From the NCBI RefSeq assembly GCF_014490785.1, contig NZ_CP051488.1, positions 372,001-436,000 on the forward strand: a stretch of DNA of 64,000 nucleotides, in the 5' to 3' direction. The stretch comes from Kosakonia sp. SMBL-WEM22. Lineage in GTDB: Bacteria; Pseudomonadota; Gammaproteobacteria; Enterobacterales; Enterobacteriaceae. Position numbers and translations under genes: made by a program. Of this stretch, positions 10,509 through 17,912 are shown piece by piece. The first letter of the stretch is position 1; the number at the start of each line of letters is the position of its first letter. Below the pieces are notes generated by a model. It worked only from the letters and a program-made list of their open reading frames with translations. It was not told where the DNA came from and ran no database searches.

Positions 10509-13073
10509 ATGCCGTATCGCGCCAACCCCTTTTTCACCAGCGCCCGCGGGCGACTGCTCTTTTTTAATGTGCTGGTGGTGGCGGTGACGTTAATGGTCTG
10601 CGCCGTGGCGGTGCTCGGCTTTCGCCATGCCAGCCAGTTACAGGAGCAGGTGCAGCAGCAGACGCTGGATGATATGACCGCCAGCATGAACCTCGCGCGC
10701 GATACCGCAAGCGTCGCCACCGCTGCGGTGCGGCTTTCGCAGGTGGTTGGCGCGCAGGAGTATAAAGGGGAGGCGGAGCGCCTGAAAGCGACACAAAGCG
10801 CGCTGCAACGCTCGCTCACACAGCTGGCAAACGCGCCGCTGGCGCGGCTCGAACCGCAGCTGGTGGCGCAGATCACTCGCCGCAGCCAGGCATTGCAGCA
10901 GAGCGTCACAGAGATGCTCGAACGAGGGCAGCGCCGCCACCTTGAGCGCAACGCGCTGCTCAGCTCCCTCTACCAGAATCAGAGCTATTTACGCCATTTA
11001 CAGACCATCGCTGCGCGTGACGGGTTGAACACTCCCGATCCGCGCCTGCTCACTGAAATGGACAGGCTGCTTATCGCCGCCATCCAGACGCCGTCGCCGC
11101 GCGCCACGCTGGCGCAGCTGGCAGAGATTGTCGGCCAGCTTCCGGCGCGGGCGGGCGATCCGCTGCTCGATTTTATCCTGCCCGATTTTCAGGCCGAGCT
11201 GAACAAACTGATGCCGCTCGCGGGCCAGCTGGAGGAGAGCGATCTGGCGATCACCTGGTCGATGTTTCATATCAAAGCGCTGGGCGCGCTGCTCAATAAC
11301 GATATCAATCAGTATGTGGCACACGTGGCGCAGGCCTCCGAACGGCGTACCGCACAGAGCCACCAGGAGATGCGCTCCATCAGCATCTTTATCAGCCTGT
11401 TTGCGCTGCTGGCGCTGGCAATCACCGCCTGTGCCGGCTGGTATATTTACCGCAATCTGGGCTCCAACCTGACCGCCATTTCGCGTGCTATGACGCGGCT
11501 GGCGCGCGGGGAGTCCAATGTTTCAGTGCCTGCGCTGCAACGGCGCGATGAGCTGGGCGAGCTGGCGCGCGCCTTTAACGTCTTTGCCCGCAACACCGCT
11601 TCGCTGGAGCACACCTCTACGCTTTTAAAAGAGAAGAGCACGCAGCTGGAGACCACCTTCCATGCCATGCGCGACGGCTTTGCGTTGTTTGATAACCAGG
11701 GCTGCCTGGTGGTGTGGAACCCGCAATACCCGCTGCTTTTGGGCCTGGGCGAGGAGCCACTGCGGCGCGGGCAGCACTACCACAGCCTGCTGCGCCAGGT
11801 GAGCGATCTTCCGGGTCATGTGCAGGAGAACCTGGCGCGCCCGCTGCCGTTAACCCAGGAGCTGCGGCTGGCGGATAACCGCACCCTTGAGCTGCGCTTC
11901 AGCCCGGTGCCGGGGCGCGGGATGGTTAACGTGGTGCTGGATCGTACCGAGCGTAAAGGGCTGGAGGAAGCGCTGCTGCACAGCCAGAAGATGAAAGCGG
12001 TCGGCCAGCTTACCGGCGGGCTGGCGCACGATTTTAATAACCTGCTGGCGGTGATTATCGGCAGCCTGGAGTTGGCCTCCACTGACTCGCCGGACGCAGC
12101 GCGCATCTCGCGCGCGCTGAAAGCCGCCGAGCGCGGGGCGCTGCTCACCCAGCGGCTGCTGGCCTTCTCTCGTAAGCAGTCGCTCCATCCGCACGCGGTA
12201 GAGATGCAGGCGCTGCTGGAGAATCTTGATGAGCTGCTGCGCCACTCGCTCCCCTCAACGCTGACCCTTGAAATTGAAGCGCAACATGCCGCCTGGCCGG
12301 CATGGATTGACGTCGGGCAACTGGAGAACGCCATCATCAACCTGGTGATGAACGCCCGCGATGCGATGGAGGGGCAAACGGGCGTGATTAAAGTGCGCAC
12401 CTGGAACCAGCGCGTCACCCGCACCGACGGGCGCAGGCAGGATATGGTGGCGCTGGAGGTGATCGACAGCGGCTGCGGCATGTCGCAGGAGGTGAAAGCG
12501 CGGGTGTTTGAACCCTTCTTCACCACCAAACAGACCGGCAGCGGCAGCGGGCTGGGCTTGTCGATGGTTTACGGCTTTGTGCGCCAGTCCGGTGGGCGGG
12601 TAGAGATTGAAAGCAACCCGGGGCAGGGCACCACGGTGCGTTTACAGCTGCCGCGCGCCACTCTTCCGGCGGTGAGCAGTGCTGAACCGGCCAGCGATGC
12701 GCGCCATGCGCGCAGCGATACGCTGATCCTGGTGCTGGAGGATGAAGCCGACGTGCGCCAGACCCTGTGTGAGCAGCTTCACGAGCTGGGCTACCTGACG
12801 CTGGAGGCGGAAAACGGTGACGCGGCGTTGCAGATGCTCGCCGCTTCCACGGAGATTGGCGCGCTGATCAGCGACTTAATGCTGCCTGGGCGCTTAAGCG
12901 GTGCGGAGGTGATTGCCGCCGCTCGCCAGCACGCGCCAAACTTGCCGATGCTGCTGATCAGCGGCCAGGATCTGCGCCCTGCCCACAACCCGGCGCTGCC
13001 GGAGGTCGAACTGTTACGTAAGCCCTTTACGCGTGCGCAGCTGGCGCAGGCGCTGCAACGCATTGCGGTATGA
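10509..13073 (+). CDS. Membrane-bound hybrid sensor histidine kinase
   Basis: 854 residues. TM1 is at about 18-38, followed by a long helical periplasmic part (40-290), TM2 at about 291-313 and HAMP (NLTAISRAMTRLARGE...RRDELGELARAF). A PAS-like domain follows (about 380-480: FHAMRDGFALFDNQGCLVVWN). HisKA comes next with the phospho-acceptor His507 in GGLAHDFNNLLAV. The HATPase domain has N (NLVMNARDAM), G1 (VIDSGCGM) and G2 (GSGLGLSMVYGFV) boxes, and a C-terminal receiver carries Asp789 (LISDLMLPG) and a Lys in LRKPF. No response regulator or DNA-binding output gene adjoins. Transcribed divergently from the sugar operon, so it may sense that sugar or its binding protein; that is inference. 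Confidence 0.92.
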   Translation: MPYRANPFFTSARGRLLFFNVLVVAVTLMVCAVAVLGFRHASQLQEQVQQQTLDDMTASMNLARDTASVATAAVRLSQVVGAQEYKGEAERLKATQSALQRSLTQLANAPLARLEPQLVAQITRRSQALQQSVTEMLERGQRRHLERNALLSSLYQNQSYLRHLQTIAARDGLNTPDPRLLTEMDRLLIAAIQTPSPRATLAQLAEIVGQLPARAGDPLLDFILPDFQAELNKLMPLAGQLEESDLAITWSMFHIKALGALLNNDINQYVAHVAQASERRTAQSHQEMRSISIFISLFALLALAITACAGWYIYRNLGSNLTAISRAMTRLARGESNVSVPALQRRDELGELARAFNVFARNTASLEHTSTLLKEKSTQLETTFHAMRDGFALFDNQGCLVVWNPQYPLLLGLGEEPLRRGQHYHSLLRQVSDLPGHVQENLARPLPLTQELRLADNRTLELRFSPVPGRGMVNVVLDRTERKGLEEALLHSQKMKAVGQLTGGLAHDFNNLLAVIIGSLELASTDSPDAARISRALKAAERGALLTQRLLAFSRKQSLHPHAVEMQALLENLDELLRHSLPSTLTLEIEAQHAAWPAWIDVGQLENAIINLVMNARDAMEGQTGVIKVRTWNQRVTRTDGRRQDMVALEVIDSGCGMSQEVKARVFEPFFTTKQTGSGSGLGLSMVYGFVRQSGGRVEIESNPGQGTTVRLQLPRATLPAVSSAEPASDARHARSDTLILVLEDEADVRQTLCEQLHELGYLTLEAENGDAALQMLAASTEIGALISDLMLPGRLSGAEVIAAARQHAPNLPMLLISGQDLRPAHNPALPEVELLRKPFTRAQLAQALQRIAV

Positions 13074-13107
13074 GGTGACGGCGCTCACAGGGTGATAAAA
13101 AGCTGGC

Positions 13108-13136
13108 TTGCCGGGACGCCTGCTGACCGATAGATT
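13108..13136 (+). promoter_or_regulatory. Candidate promoter of the nucleotidase gene
   Basis: TTGCCG (13108-13113), a 17-bp spacer and TAGATT (13131-13136) match the -35 and -10 consensus at 4 of 6 positions each. It would start transcription near 13143, placing a hairpin and a terminator-like stem in the leader before the ATG at 13262. Weak as a prediction on its own. Confidence 0.35.
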
Positions 13137-13168
13137 ATCGCCGTAAGGATAGTGACTCCCTCACGGCT

Positions 13169-13227
13169 AAACCTGAAACCCACGCACTGGTGATTAACCT
13201 CTGCGCTGAGTTTCAGGTTTTTTTGTT
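13169..13227 (+). terminator. Long-loop terminator / possible attenuator in the nucleotidase leader
   Basis: AAACCTGAAAC (13169-13179) pairs perfectly with GTTTCAGGTTT (13210-13220), followed by a T-rich run (TTTTGTTTTT). The loop is 30 nt. Upstream, GTGA and TCAC around 13152-13164 form a smaller hairpin within a CCG/CGG pair. It may simply end the kinase transcript. However, only about 40 bp separate it from the next ATG, which leaves little room for a separate promoter, so transcription attenuation of the downstream gene is plausible. Confidence 0.6.
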
Positions 13228-13261
13228 TTTGTCGGTCATAAAAATGGAAAAGGACGTAACA

Positions 13262-14734
13262 ATGAAAAAAGGGGTTATCGCGTTTCTACTGCTGATGAGT
13301 ATCAGCTCACCGCAGGCGCAGGAGGCAAAAGTGACGCTGATCCACACCGGGGATACGCACGGGCGCGGGATGAGCGATTCGGGTATCGGCTACGGCAAAA
13401 TGAGCGCTTATGTAAAAAATCTGCGCGAACAGGACGACAATGTGCTGTTTGTGGACGTTGGCGATGCGGTAAGCGGCATGCCGGTGACCGATCTGACGCA
13501 GGGCGAGAGTAACGTCCGTACCATGAACACCATGGGTTATGACGCCTTTACGCCCGGCAATGCGGATTTTATTTTCGGCGGGCCGGAGCTGCTCTCGCTG
13601 CGGGACAAAGCCCGCTTTCCGTTTGTTTCGGCCAATATTTACCATCACGACAAGCTCGCCTTTCGTCCCTATGTGATGAAAAAGGTAGCAGGGCTGAAAA
13701 TCGCCATCATTGGCGTGTCGCCGCTCAATGCGATGGTGGCGACCACCGACAACAAACTGGCCGGTTTTTCCGTCAGCGATCCGATTCAGGCGGTGCGCAA
13801 CACTGTAGCGCAGGTGAAGGGAAAGAGCGATCTGATCATTGTGTTGGCGCATCTCGGAAAAACCGACCCGGAGGTGAATATCACGAAGCTGGTGGAAGCG
13901 GTGCCGGAGATCGATGTGCTGGTGGATGGTCACGACCATATTGCCGTGCAGGCCGGTAAGCAGATGGGCAACACGGTAATGGTGAACGCCGGACAGTATG
14001 GAGACTATCTCGGCCATCTGACTCTTAGCGTTAAAGATAAAAAGATCGTCGCGTGGAGTGAAAAGCTGCTGGATGTTGCGAGCTTAACGGCGCTGAAAGC
14101 GGATAGCGAAACCGAATCCTGTATTGAGCAGGCCCGGGCGGCGAGCGCAGAGGTGCTTAATAAAGTGGTGATGGCGCTCCCCTTTACCCTTAACGGCCAG
14201 CGTGAGCGGGTGCGCTCCGGGCAGACCAACCTCGGCAGCCTGCTGGCGGATGCGGAAAGGGAATATGCCAAAGCTGATATCGCCTTTACCGTCGGCGCAT
14301 TCCTGCGCGACAGCATTCCGGCCGGCCCGGTAACCTATGGCGAGGTGCTGAATGCGCTGCCGTTTCGCCTGCCATTGGTGACGCGGGAGATGAGCGGTGA
14401 GCAGATCAAAGCGTTCATTGAGCACAACTATGCGCAGCAGAACATTATTTCCGGCGCTTATGCTCATGTCAGCGGTCTGCGTTTCAGCGTCGATTTCACC
14501 CGACCTGCGGGTGATCGCATGACCTCCATTGAGGTCAACGGTCAGCCGCTGGCGCGGGATAAAATCTATCGCGTGGCGTGTAATGAGCAGGTGAGTGATT
14601 TTGGCATTCGCGATATCGCCATCCGCGATCGTTACGATGTGCCGATGGCGGAGTTACTGACGGAGTATGTGAATAAGCACGCGCCGCTGATCTCACCCGC
14701 GCCGCGTGTGCAGTTTCTCCACCCGGCGGGGTAA
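13262..14734 (+). CDS. Periplasmic 5'-nucleotidase/metallophosphatase family protein with altered catalytic motif
   Basis: 490 residues after choosing the ATG preceded by AAAGGACGTAACA; it gives a Sec signal MKKGVIAFLLLMSISSPQAQ. An N-terminal calcineurin-like phosphoesterase has metal motifs HTGDTHG (Asp31, His33), DVGDAVSG (Asp68), Asn100 and DGHDH. A 5'-nucleotidase C-terminal domain (from about residue 330, TNLGSLLADAER ... PFRLPLVTREMSGEQI) follows, as in UshA. Oddly, the usual GNH(E/D)F motif reads GNADF (100-103 region), so the catalytic histidine is an alanine. The product may bind or cleave nucleotides or related phosphoesters with altered chemistry. Stands alone, with an attenuator-like leader. 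Confidence 0.85.
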   Translation: MKKGVIAFLLLMSISSPQAQEAKVTLIHTGDTHGRGMSDSGIGYGKMSAYVKNLREQDDNVLFVDVGDAVSGMPVTDLTQGESNVRTMNTMGYDAFTPGNADFIFGGPELLSLRDKARFPFVSANIYHHDKLAFRPYVMKKVAGLKIAIIGVSPLNAMVATTDNKLAGFSVSDPIQAVRNTVAQVKGKSDLIIVLAHLGKTDPEVNITKLVEAVPEIDVLVDGHDHIAVQAGKQMGNTVMVNAGQYGDYLGHLTLSVKDKKIVAWSEKLLDVASLTALKADSETESCIEQARAASAEVLNKVVMALPFTLNGQRERVRSGQTNLGSLLADAEREYAKADIAFTVGAFLRDSIPAGPVTYGEVLNALPFRLPLVTREMSGEQIKAFIEHNYAQQNIISGAYAHVSGLRFSVDFTRPAGDRMTSIEVNGQPLARDKIYRVACNEQVSDFGIRDIAIRDRYDVPMAELLTEYVNKHAPLISPAPRVQFLHPAG

Positions 14735-14743
14735 TTTTTAGCG

Positions 14744-15079
14744 TTATGCAGGGACGCGCAGCCCTAGCCGTTCGGGAACAATATCTTCCAGCATGGCGAC
14801 CAGCTGCGGGTCCATAAAGGTGTAGTGGTTGGGGATATTGAGGACATGTACCGGTTTATGCTGCACCAGACGGGTAAAGTCGCCCAGTAGCTGCTCTTTA
14901 TGCGCCTCCTCCATCACGCAGATGACATCAGCCCAGGAGAGAATAGCGGGCGAAACGCTCTTTTTTGCCTGGCGTTGCGTACCGGCGGAGCGGGCATTGA
15001 GCCCAGGGTAGCGACGAAACAGCTGTTCAGCGGTGGGGCTGCGCCATTGGTTCCGGCTACAAATAAAAAGCACATTCAT
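14744..15079 (-). CDS. Low-molecular-weight protein-tyrosine-phosphatase-like protein
   Basis: 111 residues. The N-terminal loop CSRNQWRSPTAE has the C-x5-R-S P-loop of LMW tyrosine phosphatases, with Cys7 as nucleophile and Arg13. The protein is shorter than classical members (about 150) and ends after NIPNHYTFMDPQLVAMLEDIVPERLG, as in the short COG4551-type group. The C-terminal DP aspartate could be the general acid. Convergent with the nucleotidase gene, with stops 10 bp apart. Its substrate is unknown. Confidence 0.8.
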   Translation of the reverse strand: MNVLFICSRNQWRSPTAEQLFRRYPGLNARSAGTQRQAKKSVSPAILSWADVICVMEEAHKEQLLGDFTRLVQHKPVHVLNIPNHYTFMDPQLVAMLEDIVPERLGLRVPA

Positions 15080-15276
15080 GCAAGTCGATACTCATCAAGC
15101 CGCGCTGAGCGCACTACGTCGTGTCATACGCGGGTATTAAGACCCGGTTGCGTTATTTTCTGGCAACCCTCTGGTGCGAGTCTGTCCGCTTCATCCTACA
15201 AACGACCACATACTGGCTGCTTTCCACCCCGGCATTACCGGGCGTTGCGGGACGCAATATAGCCACAATGGTCGCT

Positions 15277-15396
15277 CTAATCCAGCACAATCCGCAGGCC
15301 ATCATAACCCGCTTCAGGCACCGTCGGCAGCGGGTTTTTCTTCATCTCTTGATCAAGGGCATATCTGATATGCGTTAGGATAAGTTGTGCCGCCTC
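15277..15396 (-). pseudogene. C-terminal remnant of a Gfo/Idh/MocA-type dehydrogenase
   Basis: On the minus strand an open stretch of 39 codons reads EAAQLILTHIRYALDQEMKK, then NPLPTVPEAGYDGLRIVLD and TAG. This is the look of the C-terminal helix and tail of NAD-dependent sugar/inositol dehydrogenases. It is closed upstream by an in-frame TGA and has no start codon. Nothing recognisable lies in the rest of the 15080-15427 gap. Identification is from pattern memory only. Confidence 0.4.
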
Positions 15397-15427
15397 TCAC
15401 GCCCGATCTAAGCACATTCTCACCCCA

Positions 15428-16012
15428 TCAACACACTTCCACCAGGATGGTGCGCGGGATCGCCAACATGCGTTCGCCGCAGGTGAGGATCACATCGATT
15501 CCGCTCGGGAAGGAGTGCGGACGGTCGGTTAACTCATCGGTGATGCACTCCGGCAGCAGCGGGGCGATCATCCGCTCCTCCTGAATGCCGGGGCCGGTAA
15601 GGCGTAACATCCGCCCGCCGCTGAGCGCGGGTAGCTGTAAAATCAGCGTCGCGCTGCTCTCGGCGTTTAGTGGCTGATCCACCGGCAAGGCGCTGAGCTG
15701 CTGATGATTGAGGGTGCTGTCGGCGATGGCGAAGAGCGCCTGTTGCGGGCTATCCAGCAGCGGTGCCTGGGTATGCAAGCGCAGGTTCTGGCGCAGCAGA
15801 TCGTTATCCAGCGCGTTTGCGATCCACAGCGGCGTGTCGCTGTTCGCCAGCGTTAGCAGGACGTTGGTGGTCGCCAGATTAAGGGGCGGCCAGCTCTGTT
15901 TCAGCTGCGGAAGGGCGACAATCACCCCCGGCTCGCTCATCGCTTTTAACAGGCGACGAAAGGCGTGCTGTGCGTCGTGAACCGCCGACGCGAAGGCGGG
16001 TTGTAGTGTCAT
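15428..16012 (-). CDS. phnH: Phosphonate C-P lyase subunit PhnH
   Basis: 194 residues, the same length as E. coli PhnH, and closely similar throughout ([23 protein letters not shown] at the N-terminus; [27 protein letters not shown] at the C-terminus, quoted in parts). PhnH is a core subunit of the PhnGHIJ complex that activates phosphonates for C-P bond cleavage. Its start overlaps the stop of the phnG relic (ATGCATGA), preserving the operon junction. PhnI, J, K, L, M, N, O and P do not follow, so the complex cannot form from this locus and the gene is probably an orphan on the way to decay. Confidence 0.93.
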   Translation of the reverse strand: MTLQPAFASAVHDAQHAFRRLLKAMSEPGVIVALPQLKQSWPPLNLATTNVLLTLANSDTPLWIANALDNDLLRQNLRLHTQAPLLDSPQQALFAIADSTLNHQQLSALPVDQPLNAESSATLILQLPALSGGRMLRLTGPGIQEERMIAPLLPECITDELTDRPHSFPSGIDVILTCGERMLAIPRTILVEVC

Positions 16013-16083
16013 GCATTCTCTCCGCGCACCACAACAGAGGCCTCGACCCGGCCGGTGTGGCGCGTAGGGGTATCAACCTGCAT
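16009..16083 (-). pseudogene. phnG: phnG relic: in-frame internal deletion leaving 24 codons
   Basis: Directly after the phnF stop (TGAATG) a 24-codon frame reads MQVDTPTRH then [15 protein letters not shown] and TGA. The first nine codons match the PhnG N-terminus (M-x-x-DTATRQ in E. coli) and the last dozen its C-terminus (VNAS...MVRGDNA). About 125 codons between them are missing, with the frame kept. Both flanking junctions (phnF stop/start and the overlap with phnH) are intact. The active PhnG core is gone. Confidence 0.85.
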
Positions 16084-16818
16084 TCAGTGCTCCATAGTAA
16101 ATTCGATCATGTCGGCGCGATTCAGGCTGACGGAGTACTCCGTTGCGTTGATCTCACCGTCACGGTGGTTAAGGGTGCGCAAGCAGAGTAGCGGCGCCAT
16201 GTTGGGGATCTCCAGCCAGCGGCTCTCTTTCACCTGCGCGCGGCGGGCGCTGATGCGCGTTTGCGTGCGCTTCAGCTCAAGGCCGGCGCGATCGCGCAGA
16301 AAGTCATGCAGCGACCCGCTGTCAAACTGTTGCAGCAGCGGCCAGAGCTGGCGGTCGGCAAAGTAGTGATCGATAAGACACAGTGCGACGCCGTTCACCC
16401 GGCGACGGGTGCGCAGATGTATGACGTTATCGCCCTCGGTAATGCCGAGCGCATCGGCAACATGACCAGAGGCCGGACGCAACACCGCCAGCAGGCGTTC
16501 GCTGGTCGGGTGGCTCCCCTGATCGAGCAGGTTCTGGCTAAAACGCGCCTGTGCATTAAGCGGGTAGTCGAATGGACGCATTAATACCAACACGCCAACG
16601 CCCTGTCGGCGCTGCACCCAGCCCTTTTCGACCAGTTGATCGATGGCGCGACGCAGAGTGTGGCGGTTCACCTGGAAGCGCGCGGCCAGCTGCTGTTCAG
16701 CGGGCAGCCAGTCGCCGCAGTGATAGTGGGTGCGCAGCTCCTGCTCCAGTTTGGCGGCAATCTCCTGGTAACGTGTTGGGAAGCTGGTCGGATGTCTGGA
16801 TAAGTGGCTAGTCATCAT
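16084..16818 (-). CDS. phnF: GntR/HutC-family regulator PhnF
   Basis: 244 residues (E. coli 241). N-terminal winged helix (PAEQQLAARFQVNRHTLRRA, with WVQRRQGVGV wing) and a C-terminal UTRA effector domain ending in NATEYSVSLNRADMIEFTMEH (given in parts: NATEYSVSLNRAD, MIEFTMEH). In E. coli PhnF heads phnGHIJ and is thought to regulate phosphonate genes. Two adjacent ATGs follow GGGGGA; either could be used. It remains full length although its operon has collapsed, so it may now control other genes or nothing. Confidence 0.93.
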   Translation of the reverse strand: MMTSHLSRHPTSFPTRYQEIAAKLEQELRTHYHCGDWLPAEQQLAARFQVNRHTLRRAIDQLVEKGWVQRRQGVGVLVLMRPFDYPLNAQARFSQNLLDQGSHPTSERLLAVLRPASGHVADALGITEGDNVIHLRTRRRVNGVALCLIDHYFADRQLWPLLQQFDSGSLHDFLRDRAGLELKRTQTRISARRAQVKESRWLEIPNMAPLLCLRTLNHRDGEINATEYSVSLNRADMIEFTMEH

Positions 16819-16897
16819 TCCCCCGCAGACTCAGTTAATGTGGCTCTATGGTGCCGGGGGAATGTTGCAGTTGGGTTATGTATTGATTGCGCTGGGA

Positions 16898-16928
16898 TGA
16901 AAAAGAAAAAGGAGCCGCAATCGGCTCC
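16898..16928 (-). terminator. Intrinsic terminator downstream of yjdM
   Basis: GGAGCC GCAAT CGGCTCC forms a 6-bp stem at 16911-16927; on the minus strand it is followed by a T-rich run (complement of GAAAAAGAAAAA). It lies 45 bp after the yjdM stop and points away from it. Confidence 0.8.
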
Positions 16929-16971
16929 CTGCTTCGGCGGTGACCCGGCGGTAAACTCCGCCAGCGAATCA

Positions 16972-17307
16972 TCAATTCTTTTTAACGAATTCCGATTTCA
17001 GTTTCATTGGCCCGAAGCCATCGATTTTGCAATCGATATTATGGTCGCCCTCCACCAGGCGAATATTCTTCACTTTGGTGCCGATCTTCAACATTGAAGA
17101 GCTGCCTTTTACTTTCAAGTCCTTAATTACGGTAACGCTGTCGCCGTCGGCTAACAGATTACCATTTGCGTCTTTGACGATTAATTCATCGCTCGCCGAC
17201 GCGGGTTCGGCATCGTTCCACTCGTGGGCGCATTCCGGGCAAACGAACATGCCATTATCTTCATAGGTGTATTCGGAATTACATTTAGGGCAGTGGGGAA
17301 GTTGCAT
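16972..17307 (-). CDS. yjdM: YjdM (former PhnA) zinc-ribbon protein
   Basis: 111 residues, the E. coli length. N-terminal zinc ribbon [21 protein letters not shown] with four cysteines, then a PhnA beta domain ([27 protein letters not shown]). Despite the old name PhnA and proximity to phn genes, E. coli YjdM is not part of the C-P lyase machinery; its role is not established. The start is preceded by GAGGTAACCCTATGC, an AGGT-type RBS. Ends before its own terminator. Confidence 0.95.
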   Translation of the reverse strand: MQLPHCPKCNSEYTYEDNGMFVCPECAHEWNDAEPASASDELIVKDANGNLLADGDSVTVIKDLKVKGSSSMLKIGTKVKNIRLVEGDHNIDCKIDGFGPMKLKSEFVKKN

Positions 17308-17912
17308 AGGGTTACCTCAAACAAGAGCAGAGAGAGCCGGATGTAACCGGCACAAAAGGCGCAGTGCCTGAAAGGGCGCGATTATACAGCAAAACCGTAC
17401 AATTGCCGTTGTTATTATTTTTTTATCCCAGTTATAAAAAGACAACGCTCATGGCAGCCTCTGGCATTCCCTTAAGCGATGCTTATCCCACCACATCATT
17501 GAGAATCTACTTAGGTGTAATAATTAGATTATTTGCCGGATGAAATTGCCAGCATTTACTAATTCAGATATGGTGGCAGTTAGCATCCGGTGTTATTTGT
17601 AACCAGGCTGTCATACCTGTTAAATGCGCCATTCCCGGCCAATAATTACCTCTCACAACGGGTGGGTAAATCTATGATGATATATCCTGGCTATTCATAA
17701 AAATGCGCTAAGCTCTAACGCTTTGGTTTTTAAAGACCAGAGTACTATTGTTGTTCTTTTTTACGGGAAAGTTTTTATTTTCCCGATTGCCATCAGGTGC
17801 TTATCTTTTCGAAGATATTTTCTACACGTAATTATAAAAGCCGAAACTTCACTAATAAAACTTCACGGCTAAATAAAACAAAGAAAATTTGCGTTAAGGA
17901 AAGACTTTTGAC
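17308..17912. other. 605-bp AT-rich gap upstream of crfC
   Basis: No credible coding frame. It should hold the yjdM promoter (near 17390) and the crfC promoter. crfC-yjcZ is reported as flagellar-regulon linked in E. coli. A TAAAGTTT/GCCGATAA-type sigma28 promoter was looked for; the nearest likeness (AAAGTTT ... CCGATT, 17767-17790) has wrong spacing. A hairpin GGGAAAGTTTTTATTTTCCC lies at about 17765. Confidence 0.5.

Noticed and set aside
17760..17795. Sigma28 promoter upstream of crfC
   Set aside because: AAAGTTT and CCGATT are present but spaced about 8 rather than 11 bp apart.
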